NCBI RefSeq assembly: GCF_016107395.1
Contig: NZ_JAAIKO010000004.1
Coordinates: 372,001-436,000 of the forward strand
Reading direction: 5' to 3'
Origin: Streptomyces fildesensis
GTDB taxonomy: Bacteria > Actinomycetota > Actinomycetes > Streptomycetales > Streptomycetaceae
DNA: 64,000 bases
The notes beneath the pieces were generated by a model that worked only from the letters and a program-made list of their open reading frames with translations, was not told the origin of the DNA and ran no database searches. Made by a program: the position numbers and the translations under genes. The stretch's first letter is position 1. Each line of letters opens with the position of its first letter. This document shows, one piece after another, positions 29,761-38,837 of this stretch.

Positions 29761-31185
29761 TCAGGAGTTCGTGACCGCTTCGGTCCCGACGGTCAGGGGC
29801 GCCGGTTCCCGGAACCGCGCCGCGGCCCGTTCCGCGGTCCCGGCGGCCCAGCGGCCGGTGGTCAGCGTGCCGAGGAGCAGGACGACGGCGCCGCAGCCCG
29901 CGATGATCCACCAGGCGGTGGTGTGCAGCCCGGCGGCGATGGCGGCGCCGATCACGGCGACCCCGAGCGACTGCCCGACCTGGCGGCTGGTGGAGGCGAC
30001 GGCGGCGGCCACCCCGGCCTGCGAGCGCGGCATCCCGGACACGGCGGTGTTGGTGATCGGCGCGTTGACCAGACCGAACCCGATGCCGAAGAGGACGTAC
30101 GAGGTGAACAGCAGTGTGTTGGAGGACTCGGCGTCCAGGGCCGCGAACATCACACCGCTGATCGTCATCGCCGTACCCGCGAGCACCAGCGACAGCCGTG
30201 GCCCCCGGTTGCCGACCAGCCGCCCGGACAGCGGGGCGAAGACCAGGCACATGACGGCCATCGGCAGCATGTAGAGCCCGGCGTCGAGGGCGGAGAGACC
30301 GCGGGTGTTCTGCAGGTACAGGGTGTTGAGGAAGAGGAAGCCGCCGAGCGCCGCGAACGCGCTCACCGCTATGACCGTCGCGCCGCTGAAGGGCGCGCTA
30401 CGGAAGAAGCCGAGCTCGATCAGCGGGTCCACGCGGCGCCGCTCGTAGCTGAGCAGCCCGGCGAGCGAGCCGATGGCGACCGCCAGGCAGCCGAGGATCA
30501 GCGCCGACGTCCAGCCCGCGTCCGGCGCCTCGATGATCGCGTACGTCAGGGAGCCGAGCAGGGCGATGACGAACAGCTGGCCGACCGGGTCCACCCGGCG
30601 CGGCTTGGGGGCGCGCGACTCGGGCACGTAGCGGGCGGTCAGGGCCAGCGCGAGCAGTCCGACCGGGAGGTTGATCCAGAAGATGGAACGCCAGCCGACG
30701 GTCTGCACGAGCAGTCCGCCGAGCACCGGGCCCGCCGCCATGCTGACGCCGACGACGCCGCCCCACACCCCGATCGCGCGGGCGCGCTCCCGGGGGTCGG
30801 TGAAGGTGTTGGTGATGATCGACATCGCGACGGGGTTGAGCATCGAGCCGCCGACCGCCTGCACCATCCGGAAGACGACCAGCCAGTTGAGGCTGGGCGC
30901 CAGGCTGCAGAGCACCGAGCCCGCGGTGAAGAGCACCAGACCGGTCTGGAAGACCCGGCGGCGGCCGATCCGGTCGGCCGTCGAGCCGGCCAGCATCAGC
31001 AGCGAGGCCAGCACCAGCGTGTACGCGTCGATCGTCCACTGCAGACCGGAGACCGAGGCGTGCAGTTCCTTCTGCAGGGAGGGCAGCGCCACATTGAGGA
31101 TGGTGTTGTCGAGGCTGACCATGAGCAGGCTCATGCAGCAGATCGCCAGCACGAGCATGCGGCGCCGGGGGCTCAGTTCCGGCAC
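29761..31185 (-). CDS. MFS transporter, EmrB/QacA (DHA2) type
   Basis: A 474-residue exporter with 14 predicted helices. The first helix has LLMVSLDNTILNVALPSL; loop 2-3 has STADRIGRRRVFQ; helix 5 has GVVGVSMAAGPVLGGLLV, the antiporter motif C. The GTG at 31185 is preceded by a perfect AGGAGG; the longer frame upstream lacks support. Its stop codon touches the stop of the convergent XRE gene with no gap. Substrate unknown. Confidence 0.9.
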   Translation of the reverse strand: MPELSPRRRMLVLAICCMSLLMVSLDNTILNVALPSLQKELHASVSGLQWTIDAYTLVLASLLMLAGSTADRIGRRRVFQTGLVLFTAGSVLCSLAPSLNWLVVFRMVQAVGGSMLNPVAMSIITNTFTDPRERARAIGVWGGVVGVSMAAGPVLGGLLVQTVGWRSIFWINLPVGLLALALTARYVPESRAPKPRRVDPVGQLFVIALLGSLTYAIIEAPDAGWTSALILGCLAVAIGSLAGLLSYERRRVDPLIELGFFRSAPFSGATVIAVSAFAALGGFLFLNTLYLQNTRGLSALDAGLYMLPMAVMCLVFAPLSGRLVGNRGPRLSLVLAGTAMTISGVMFAALDAESSNTLLFTSYVLFGIGFGLVNAPITNTAVSGMPRSQAGVAAAVASTSRQVGQSLGVAVIGAAIAAGLHTTAWWIIAGCGAVVLLLGTLTTGRWAAGTAERAAARFREPAPLTVGTEAVTNS

Positions 31186-31289
31186 TTGGGCCTCCTGGGA
31201 TCGGCCGTTCTCCGCCCTCGTGGCCAAGGGCACACATATACGTGAACGGTACATCGAAATCCCCGTCCGGCGTACGCGACAATGGGGCC

Positions 31290-32432
31290 ATGACCGCTGA
31301 CGCCACCATGCCACTTCAGATCGGCCCGCACACGGTGTCGCCGCCCGTGGTGCTCGCCCCCATGGCCGGCATCACCAACGCGCCCTTCCGCACGCTGTGC
31401 CGTGAGTTCTCCGGCGGCAAGGGGTTGTTCGTCAGCGAGATGATCACCACCCGCGCCCTCGTCGAGCGGGACTCCAAGACGCTGCGGCTGATCCGCTTCG
31501 ACGCGACCGAGAAGCCGCGCTCCATCCAGCTCTACGGCGTCGACCCGGTGACCGTCGGCAAGGCCGTCCGCATGATCGCGGACGAGGGCCTGGCCGACCA
31601 CATCGACCTCAACTTCGGCTGCCCGGTCCCCAAGGTGACCCGCAAGGGCGGCGGCTCGGCCCTCCCGTACAAGCGGAACCTGCTGCGCTCCATCCTGCGC
31701 GAGGCGGTCGGCAACGCGGGCGACCTGCCGGTCACCATCAAGATGCGCAAGGGCATCGACGACGACCACCTGACGTACCTCGACGCGGGCCGGATCGCGG
31801 TCGAGGAGGGCGTCACCGCGGTCGCCCTGCACGGCCGCACCGCCGCACAGCACTACGGCGGCACCGCCGACTGGGACGCCATCGCCCGCCTCAAGGAGCA
31901 CGTCCCGGAGATCCCGGTGCTCGGCAACGGCGACATCTGGCGCGCCGACGACGCGCTGCGCATGATGCGCGAGACCGGCGCCGACGGCGTCGTGGTCGGC
32001 CGCGGCTGCCTCGGCCGCCCCTGGATCTTCGGCGACCTGGTCAGCGCCATGGAGGGCGGGGACGCCCAGGCCCGGCCGACCTTCAAGGAGGTCGCCGTCG
32101 TCATGCGGCGGCACGCCGAGCTGCTCGGCGAGTGGATCGGCGACGAGGAGCGCGGAGTGATCGACTTCCGCAAGCACGTCGCCTGGTACACCAAGGGCTT
32201 CTCGGTCGGCTCCCAGCTGCGCCGCAGCCTCGCCGTCTCTTCCTCCCTCGCCGAGCTGGACGAGCACCTGGCCGCCGTGGACCTCGACCAGCCCTGGCCC
32301 GAGAGCGCCGAGGGCCCGCGCGGCCGCACCGCGGGCAACAACCGCGTCGTCCTCCCGGACGGCTGGCTGAACGACCCGTACGACTGCGCCGCCGTCAGCC
32401 CGGAAGCCGAACTGGACACGTCGGGCGGCTGA
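31290..32432 (+). CDS. dusB: tRNA-dihydrouridine synthase, DusB type
   Basis: A 380-residue FMN enzyme that reduces uridine in the tRNA D-loop. It has the TIM-barrel start LAPMAGITNAPFR, the catalytic Cys in DLNFGCPVPKVTRKGGGSAL, ALHGRTAAQHY, and phosphate-binding GNGDIW and DGVVVGRGCLGRPW. Length and order fit the family. The start at 31290 follows actinobacterial practice. It reads toward ppdK with a 440-bp gap. Confidence 0.93.
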   Translation: MTADATMPLQIGPHTVSPPVVLAPMAGITNAPFRTLCREFSGGKGLFVSEMITTRALVERDSKTLRLIRFDATEKPRSIQLYGVDPVTVGKAVRMIADEGLADHIDLNFGCPVPKVTRKGGGSALPYKRNLLRSILREAVGNAGDLPVTIKMRKGIDDDHLTYLDAGRIAVEEGVTAVALHGRTAAQHYGGTADWDAIARLKEHVPEIPVLGNGDIWRADDALRMMRETGADGVVVGRGCLGRPWIFGDLVSAMEGGDAQARPTFKEVAVVMRRHAELLGEWIGDEERGVIDFRKHVAWYTKGFSVGSQLRRSLAVSSSLAELDEHLAAVDLDQPWPESAEGPRGRTAGNNRVVLPDGWLNDPYDCAAVSPEAELDTSGG

Positions 32433-32537
32433 CGTCCTCGCCGGACGTCCTCGCCGTCCTCGGGCGTCCGAAAGGTGAGATGGGGCGTCCAGCGGGGCCT
32501 CCGGGACCGCGTGATTCACGCCACGTTTGATGGGGGT

Positions 32538-32600
32538 TGCGCTCAAATGAGCGCAGAGGCATGACTGCATCTCTCCAAAGGATGGCACTCAGTGCCATCC
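32538..32600 (+). promoter_or_regulatory. Two perfect hairpins in the dusB-ppdK gap
   Basis: TGCGCTCAAATGAGCGCA (32538-32555) is a perfect palindrome, and GGATGGCAC-TCA-GTGCCATCC (32580-32600) is a perfect 9-bp stem with a three-base loop. They are 24 bp apart, about 270-330 bp upstream of ppdK. The surrounding sequence is noticeably less GC-rich than the genes. They could belong to an operator, an attenuator or a small RNA. Confidence 0.55.
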
Positions 32601-32647
32601 CGGCTTCTCCACTTGATCAACGATTTCTCACGCAGGGTGATCTCTGA
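32561..32647 (+). CDS. Possible 28-codon small ORF upstream of ppdK
   Basis: ATG at 32561 opens a 28-residue frame (MTASLQRMALSAIPASPLDQ, then RFLTQGDL) that ends in TGA at 32645-32647 and spans the second hairpin. An AGAGG lies just upstream but too close to be ideal. No family known. It could be a leader peptide or chance; the codon positions are not strongly GC-biased. Confidence 0.3.
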   Translation: MTASLQRMALSAIPASPLDQRFLTQGDL

Positions 32648-32872
32648 TGGGTGATCGCACCACGCTGCGCGGTCGTCGATTCGACAAGTGAACGGAATCC
32701 GGTGTGGATCACCGGGGCGCGTTACTTTCGATCTAGTGGCAGACGGGTGGTTACGGCCGTCTGATGTGGTGATGGACGTGCTGCAAAGCCTTGGGAATGG
32801 GTACGCTCCCCGCCGTCAGGGCATCCCTCCCCCAGACCCTGTCCGGGGGGACCTCACGAGGAGTCGAGTCCC

Positions 32873-35584
32873 GTGTCGGAACAGGTATCGCAGAAGTTCG
32901 TCTACGACTTCACTGAGGGCAACAAGGAACTCAAGGACCTGCTCGGCGGAAAAGGTGCGAACCTCGCCGAGATGACCAACCTCGGTCTGCCCGTCCCTCC
33001 GGGCTTCGTCATCACGACCGAGGCGTGCAAGGTCTACCTGGACTCCGGCCACGAACCGGCGGAGCTCCGCGACGAGGTGAGTGCGCACCTCGACGCCCTC
33101 GAGCAGAAGATGGGCAAGAAGCTCGGGCAGCCGGACAACCCGCTGCTGGTGTCCGTGCGGTCCGGGGCCAAGTTCTCCATGCCCGGCATGATGGACACCG
33201 TCCTGAACATCGGCATGTCCGACGCCTCGGTGGCCGGGCTCGCCGCCCAGGCCGGGGACGAGCGCTTCGCGTGGGACTCCTACCGCCGGCTGCTGCAGAT
33301 GTTCGGCAAGACCGTCATGGGCGTGGACGGCGAGCTCTTCGAGGAGGCCCTCGAGGAGATCAAGCGCGCCAAGGGCGCCGAGAGCGACCTCGGGCTCGAC
33401 GCGGCCGACCTCCAGCAGCTCGTGGAGGAGTTCAAGGGCATCGTGCTCAAGGAGACGGGCCGCGAGTTCCCGCAGGAGCCGCGTGAGCAGATGGACCTCG
33501 CCGTGCGCGCGGTCTTCGACTCGTGGAACACCGACCGCGCCAAGCTCTACCGCCGCCAGGAGCGCATCCCCGGCGACCTCGGCACGGCCGTCAACATCTG
33601 CTCCATGGTCTTCGGCAACCTCGGCCCCGACTCGGGCACCGGCGTCGCCTTCACCCGTGACCCGGCTACCGGCCACCAGGGCGTCTACGGCGACTACCTG
33701 CAGAACGCGCAGGGCGAGGACGTCGTCGCGGGTATCCGCAACACCGTGCCGCTCGCCGATCTCGAAGGCCTCGACAAGGCGTCGTACGACCAGCTCATGC
33801 AGATCATGACGACGCTCGAAACGCACTACAAGGACCTGTGCGACATCGAGTTCACCATCGAGCGCGGCCATCTGTGGATGCTGCAGACCCGCGTCGGCAA
33901 GCGCACGGCGGCGGCCGCCTTCCGGATCGCCACCCAGCTCGTCGACCAGGGCCTGATCGACGAGGCCGAGGCGCTGCAGCGGGTCAACGGAGCGCAGCTC
34001 GCGCAGCTGATGTTCCCGCGCTTCGAGGAGGACTCGAAGGTCACGCGGCTCGGCTGGGGCATCGCCGCCTCGCCCGGCGCGGCCGTCGGCAAGGCCGTCT
34101 TCGACTCGTACACCGCCGTCAAGTGGTCGCGGTCCGGCGAGAAGGTCATCCTGATCCGCCGCGAGACCAACCCGGACGACCTCAACGGCATGATCGCCGC
34201 CGAGGGGATCCTGACCTCACGCGGCGGCAAGACCTCGCACGCCGCCGTCGTCGCCCGCGGCATGGGCAAGACCTGTGTGTGCGGCGCCGAGGAGCTGGAG
34301 GTCGACACCAAGCGGCGCCGGATGACCGCGCCGGGCGGGATCGTCATCGAGGAGGGCGACGTCGTCTCCATCGACGGCTCCTCCGGCAAGGTCTACCTCG
34401 GTGAGGTGCCGGTCGTCCCGTCCCCGGTCGTCGAGTACTTCGAGGGCCGGATGCACGCGGGCGCCGACGACGCCGACGAACTCGTCCAGGCCGTGCACCG
34501 GATCATGGCCTACGCCGACCGGGTCCGCCGGCTGCGGGTACGGGCCAACGCCGACAACGCCGAGGACGCCAACCGCGCGCGGCGCTTCGGCGCCCAGGGC
34601 ATCGGCCTGTGCCGTACCGAGCACATGTTCCTCGGCGAGCGGCGCGAGCTGGTCGAGCGGCTGATCCTCGCCGACACCGACAGCGAGCGCGACGAGGCAC
34701 TGGGTGCCTTGCTGCCGCTGCAGAAGGCCGACTTCATCGAGCTCTTCGAGGCGATGGACGGCCTGCCGGTGACGGTGCGCCTCCTCGACCCGCCGCTGCA
34801 CGAGTTCCTGCCCGACATCACCGAGCTGTCGGTGCGGGTGGCGCTCGCGGAGTCCCGCAAGGACGCCAACGAGAACGATCTGCGCCTGCTGCAGGCCGTC
34901 CACAAGCTCCACGAGCAGAACCCGATGCTCGGCCTGCGCGGTGTCCGGCTCGGCCTCGTCATCCCCGGTCTGTTCTCGATGCAGGTACGGGCGATCGCCG
35001 AAGCGGCCGCGCACCGCAAGAACATGAAGGGCGATCCGCGTCCGGAGATCATGATTCCGCTCGTGGGCACCGTCCAGGAGCTGGAGATCGTCCGCGAGGA
35101 GGCCGAGAAGGTCATCGCCGAGGTGGAGGCCGCCACCGGCATAAACCTCAAGCTGACGCTCGGCACGATGATCGAACTGCCGCGCGCCGCGCTGACCGCG
35201 GGCCAGATCGCCGAGGCCGCGGAGTTCTTCTCCTTCGGCACGAACGACCTGACCCAGACGGTGTGGGGCTTCTCCCGCGACGACGTGGAGGCCTCGTTCT
35301 TCACCGCGTACCTGGAGAAGGGCATCTTCGGCGTCTCCCCGTTCGAGACCATCGACCGGGACGGTGTCGGCGCCCTCATCCGCTCCGCCTGCGAAGCCGG
35401 CCGCGCGGCGCGCCCCGGCCTCAAGCTCGGCGTCTGCGGCGAGCACGGCGGCGACCCCGAGTCCGTCCACTTCTTCCACGAGGTCGGACTCGACTACGTC
35501 TCCTGCTCCCCGTTCCGCATCCCGGTGGCCCGCCTCGAAGCGGGCCGCGCGGCGGCGGACCCGTCCGGCAACGACAGCCGGTGA
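32873..35584 (+). CDS. ppdK: Pyruvate, phosphate dikinase
   Basis: A 903-residue enzyme interconverting pyruvate and phosphoenolpyruvate with ATP and phosphate. The N-terminal nucleotide-binding domain opens FVYDFTEGNKELKDLLGGKGANLAEM. The swivelling His domain has TSRGGKTSHAAVVARGMGK with the phosphorylated His at about residue 456. The C-terminal PEP barrel has GIGLCRTEHMF, NPMLGLRGVRLG and GVCGEHGGDPESV with the catalytic Cys. GTG start. Strong terminator follows. It links glycolysis and gluconeogenesis at the PEP node. Confidence 0.96.
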   Translation: MSEQVSQKFVYDFTEGNKELKDLLGGKGANLAEMTNLGLPVPPGFVITTEACKVYLDSGHEPAELRDEVSAHLDALEQKMGKKLGQPDNPLLVSVRSGAKFSMPGMMDTVLNIGMSDASVAGLAAQAGDERFAWDSYRRLLQMFGKTVMGVDGELFEEALEEIKRAKGAESDLGLDAADLQQLVEEFKGIVLKETGREFPQEPREQMDLAVRAVFDSWNTDRAKLYRRQERIPGDLGTAVNICSMVFGNLGPDSGTGVAFTRDPATGHQGVYGDYLQNAQGEDVVAGIRNTVPLADLEGLDKASYDQLMQIMTTLETHYKDLCDIEFTIERGHLWMLQTRVGKRTAAAAFRIATQLVDQGLIDEAEALQRVNGAQLAQLMFPRFEEDSKVTRLGWGIAASPGAAVGKAVFDSYTAVKWSRSGEKVILIRRETNPDDLNGMIAAEGILTSRGGKTSHAAVVARGMGKTCVCGAEELEVDTKRRRMTAPGGIVIEEGDVVSIDGSSGKVYLGEVPVVPSPVVEYFEGRMHAGADDADELVQAVHRIMAYADRVRRLRVRANADNAEDANRARRFGAQGIGLCRTEHMFLGERRELVERLILADTDSERDEALGALLPLQKADFIELFEAMDGLPVTVRLLDPPLHEFLPDITELSVRVALAESRKDANENDLRLLQAVHKLHEQNPMLGLRGVRLGLVIPGLFSMQVRAIAEAAAHRKNMKGDPRPEIMIPLVGTVQELEIVREEAEKVIAEVEAATGINLKLTLGTMIELPRAALTAGQIAEAAEFFSFGTNDLTQTVWGFSRDDVEASFFTAYLEKGIFGVSPFETIDRDGVGALIRSACEAGRAARPGLKLGVCGEHGGDPESVHFFHEVGLDYVSCSPFRIPVARLEAGRAAADPSGNDSR

Positions 35585-35611
35585 CCCCGTAGAACCATCT
35601 CCACCCTCACC

Positions 35612-35653
35612 GGGGGCGGCGTCTCGTGCGGAGACGCCGCCCCCACCTTTTTC
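35612..35653 (+). terminator. ppdK terminator
   Basis: A 14-bp GC stem (arm GGGGGCGGCGTCTC, 35612-35625; complement ending 35644) followed by ACCTTTTTCCC, an unusually good T run for this genome. Confidence 0.9.
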
Positions 35654-35661
35654 CCCTGGGG

Positions 35662-36714
35662 TCAGTGGCTGCGGCGCCGACGGCGAGAGGTCAGCAGGAG
35701 GCCGCCGCCGACCGCGGCGGCTGCTCCGGCCGCGGTGAGCGCGGACCCGGTGCCGGCCCCTCCGGTGTCCGCGAGATGGTCGCCGGGCGCCGTGGTGGGT
35801 GCCGAGGTGGGCTTGGCGCCGCCGGTGGCCGGGGACGTGGGCTTGCCGGTCGGCTGCGCCGCCTTGTCGGCGACCTTGACCACCAGCGTGGTCGTGTTGT
35901 CGTTGATGTCCGGCTCCGTCGCCGGGAATTCGGAGCTGACGCGGGCCTCCCGGCGCTGCTCCTTACCGAGTGCCGCGGGGTAGACCTTGAAGCGGAAGGT
36001 GTAGGTGATCGTTCCGCCGGGCGGCACCGGTGTGGTGGGTCGGCACAACAGGCCGTTTCCCTCGGTGGCGATGCCGCAGGTCTTGTCCCACTTCCCGTAG
36101 TACTCCATCTGCCTCGGGTAGTCGCCCGGGCCGCTGGTGAGGATGAACGGGAGGTCGGCCTCCTGGCCGTGATTGGTGACGACCAGCCGTGTGGTCACCG
36201 GTGTGCTGCCGGGCTGCACCGGGGTGGTGGGGCCGGTCCACTTGACGCTCCAGTCCGCGCCCGGCTTGACCAGCACCTCCTGTCGAGCGGTGTTGTCCTC
36301 CGGATGCGTGTCGACCGCGTCGCCGATGTCGGCCGTCGCCGTGATCGTCAGCCTGGTGCCGACCGGTACATCGTCCGCGACCTGGACGGTCAGACTCTGG
36401 CTATCAGGGCGACAGGCGATCTCCCGCTTGTTCGCCGACGTGGGCTCGCACGTACGTTCCACCACGGGAACGTACGTCATGCCCTCCGGCAGGTGCACCA
36501 AGCCGCGGAACGTGCTCAGTGTGCCCGACTTCAGGTGCGTGAGGAGATAGAAGTGGAACTGCCGGCCGGGAGCCACCTGCGGGTGGAGGAACTGCATCTG
36601 GACGTCGGCGTCCACCGGGCCGGCATCCGCCTGCGCCTCGGCCGCCGGACCGGCCGCCAGCAGCAGCCCCGCGAGTCCCAATCCGGCCAGAATCGCCCTT
36701 GTGTGCCGTCCCAT
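35662..36714 (-). CDS. Secreted LAxTG-type cell-wall-anchored protein
   Basis: A 350-residue surface protein. A signal peptide (AILAGLGLAGLLLAAGPAAEAQA, cut near residue 28) is followed by two beta-rich repeats of the DUF11/CARDB type (about 30-260), each with PG-NVT-like turns and two conserved cysteines (RTCEPT, EIACRP and KTCGIA, GLLCRP). A Thr/Pro-rich stalk (about 275-310) leads to LADTGG, a hydrophobic segment and a RRRRRSH tail. LAxTG is the class E sortase motif in Streptomyces. Likely anchored to peptidoglycan. Starts at 36714 with an AAGGGG site. Confidence 0.83.
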   Translation of the reverse strand: MGRHTRAILAGLGLAGLLLAAGPAAEAQADAGPVDADVQMQFLHPQVAPGRQFHFYLLTHLKSGTLSTFRGLVHLPEGMTYVPVVERTCEPTSANKREIACRPDSQSLTVQVADDVPVGTRLTITATADIGDAVDTHPEDNTARQEVLVKPGADWSVKWTGPTTPVQPGSTPVTTRLVVTNHGQEADLPFILTSGPGDYPRQMEYYGKWDKTCGIATEGNGLLCRPTTPVPPGGTITYTFRFKVYPAALGKEQRREARVSSEFPATEPDINDNTTTLVVKVADKAAQPTGKPTSPATGGAKPTSAPTTAPGDHLADTGGAGTGSALTAAGAAAAVGGGLLLTSRRRRRSH

Positions 36715-36926
36715 CGGTGTCCCCTTCGCCCCGTGAGCCACAGAGCCGAAATGGCCATGTGTTCACTGCAAGACACCTGATGGCCATGGGAAGTTGTACG
36801 GGGCGCACCCTTCCCGTGGTCCCAGGAGCCCGTTCTCCCTCGTCGCCCCCCGTCGTTTCACCCCACGCCGCCCTGCCTCCACCTTTCGTCTCCACCCTTT
36901 TCCGGCGTATCTGCCATGATCCGAAC

Positions 36927-37739
36927 ATGACTGCTTCTCCCTCCCGAACCCCTCCCCGGCTGGTGGCCACCGACCTCGACGGCACGCTGCTGCGCAGCGA
37001 CGGAACGGTCTCGGAGCGGACCCGGCGGGCGCTGCGGTCGGTGGCGGCCGCGGGCGCCGAGGTCGTCTTCGTGACGGCGCGGCCGCCGCGTTACGTGGAC
37101 GGCATCGCCGAGGGCGCCGGGCACGAGGGGACCGCGATCTGCTGCAACGGCGCGATCGTCTACGACGTCCCCGGCCGGCAGTTCCTCGACGCACGGCTGA
37201 TGCCGAACCCCGTCGCGCGCAAGGCGGCGGAGGCGCTCGTCGCGGTGCTGCCCGGCTCGACGCTCGCCCTGGAGACCGGCCACCGCCTCATCAGCGAGCG
37301 GGACTTCGGGAAGAAGGACTTCCAGGAGGTGATCGTGGAGACCGCCGCCGAGCTGTGGGAGTCGGACGAGGACATCGTCAAGCTCCTCGTGCACTCGTCG
37401 CGGCACCACGCGGACCGGATGATGACCGCGGCGCACGACGCGGCGCTCACCGGCGTCGAGGTCACGCACTCCGGCGGCTCCGGCATGCTGGAGATCAGCT
37501 CGCCCGGTGTCACCAAGGCCGGCACGCTCGCCCTGTGGTGCGCGGCCCGCGGGATCGGCGCCTCCGAGGTGGTCTCCTTCGGCGACATGCCGAACGACCT
37601 GTCCACCCTGACCTGGGCAGGAGCCGGCTACGCGATGAGCAACGCGCACCCGGACGTCCTGGCCGCGGCGCCGCTGCGGGCCGCCACGAACGATGAGGAC
37701 GGGGTGGCGCGGGTGCTGGAGGAGCTCTACGGCGGGTAG
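36927..37739 (+). CDS. HAD-family phosphatase (Cof type)
   Basis: A 270-residue HAD IIB hydrolase. Motif I ATDLDGTLLRSDG supplies the nucleophilic Asp, motif II is FVTARPP, motif III includes TKAGTL with Lys, and motif IV is SFGDMPNDL. The Cof cap domain is present at about 85-190. It dephosphorylates small sugar or nucleotide phosphates; the exact substrate is unknown. The gap before it (36715-36926) shows no gene. Confidence 0.9.
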   Translation: MTASPSRTPPRLVATDLDGTLLRSDGTVSERTRRALRSVAAAGAEVVFVTARPPRYVDGIAEGAGHEGTAICCNGAIVYDVPGRQFLDARLMPNPVARKAAEALVAVLPGSTLALETGHRLISERDFGKKDFQEVIVETAAELWESDEDIVKLLVHSSRHHADRMMTAAHDAALTGVEVTHSGGSGMLEISSPGVTKAGTLALWCAARGIGASEVVSFGDMPNDLSTLTWAGAGYAMSNAHPDVLAAAPLRAATNDEDGVARVLEELYGG

Positions 37740-37788
37740 CACCCGCGCGCAGCGGTACGCGTTCCCCCGGCGCGTCCGATCCCGGGCC

Positions 37789-38703
37789 TCAGAACTTGTA
37801 CGTCACACCCGTCAGCTGCTCGGACGCCGTCCACAGCATCTCGCCCGCGCGGTCGTCCTTCGTCCAGGAGGCGCGCCAGGAGCGGCTGGGCGCGCCGCGC
37901 CAGCCCTGCAGGCGGGGGCCGGTGAACGAATCGGGGGCCACGTCCGGTGCGGTGGCCGCGTAGAGCGTCGGCAGCGCGCCCGCCGCGGCCGACTGGCCGA
38001 TGATCCGGTTGCCGATCCCGATGACGCGCTCGGCGCGCCTGCGGCCCTCCAGTTTGGCGCCCGCCGTCTGGAGATTCGTTTCGGCGTAGCCGGGGTGCGC
38101 GGCGGCGGCCACGATGTCCGCGCCCGTCGTCCCCAACTGCCGCGCCAACTCGTGGATGAACAGCAGATTGGCGCTCTTGGAGCGGCCGTACGCGATCCAG
38201 CGGCGGTAGCGGCGCTCGCTGTTCAGGTCGCCGAGATCCACGTTGGCGATCGCGTGCATCCCGCTGGAGACGCTGACGACCCGGGCCCCGGGTGTCGCGA
38301 GCAGCTTCGGCAGCAGCAGGCCGGTCAGGGCGAAGTGACCGAGGTGGTTGACGCCGAACTGCGTCTCGAACCCGTCGGCGGTCTGCGTGTACGGCAGGGC
38401 CATCACCCCCGCGTTGTTCACCAGCAGATCCAGCCGGTCGCCCGCGAACTCCTCCGCGAAGGCCCGCACCGACCCCAGGTCCCCCAGGTCCAGCCGTTGG
38501 AACACGGCCCGCGCCTCCGGGACCTCGGCCACCAACCGGTCCGCCGCCGCCTGCCCGCGCTCCTCGCTGCGGCACGCCAGGACGACCAGCGCCCCGCGCC
38601 GCGCCAGTTCCTTCGCGGCGCAGTACCCGATGCCGCTGTTGGCCCCGGTCACCACGGCGGTGCGTCCGGTCTGGTCGGGGATGTCGTTCGCAGTCCAGCC
38701 CAT
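37789..38703 (-). CDS. Short-chain dehydrogenase/reductase
   Basis: A 304-residue SDR of the protochlorophyllide-reductase/retinol-dehydrogenase-like group. Cofactor motif TGANSGIG (residues about 19-26), NNAGVM, and the active site SVSSG plus YGRSKSANLLF. The insertion after the active site is larger than in classical SDRs. NADP is likely. Substrate unknown. Confidence 0.9.
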   Translation of the reverse strand: MGWTANDIPDQTGRTAVVTGANSGIGYCAAKELARRGALVVLACRSEERGQAAADRLVAEVPEARAVFQRLDLGDLGSVRAFAEEFAGDRLDLLVNNAGVMALPYTQTADGFETQFGVNHLGHFALTGLLLPKLLATPGARVVSVSSGMHAIANVDLGDLNSERRYRRWIAYGRSKSANLLFIHELARQLGTTGADIVAAAAHPGYAETNLQTAGAKLEGRRRAERVIGIGNRIIGQSAAAGALPTLYAATAPDVAPDSFTGPRLQGWRGAPSRSWRASWTKDDRAGEMLWTASEQLTGVTYKF

Positions 38704-38837
38704 GTGACCGGTTCTCCTCGTGTCGCTGGCCGAAATCCGGATCCCCCGGCGGTCAGCTTAGAGAGCGGGCCGCCGATGCACGAGGCATGTGCGTGACAGG
38801 ACAAGAACGGCACGTACGCGTGCGGCCTCGCGGCCGG

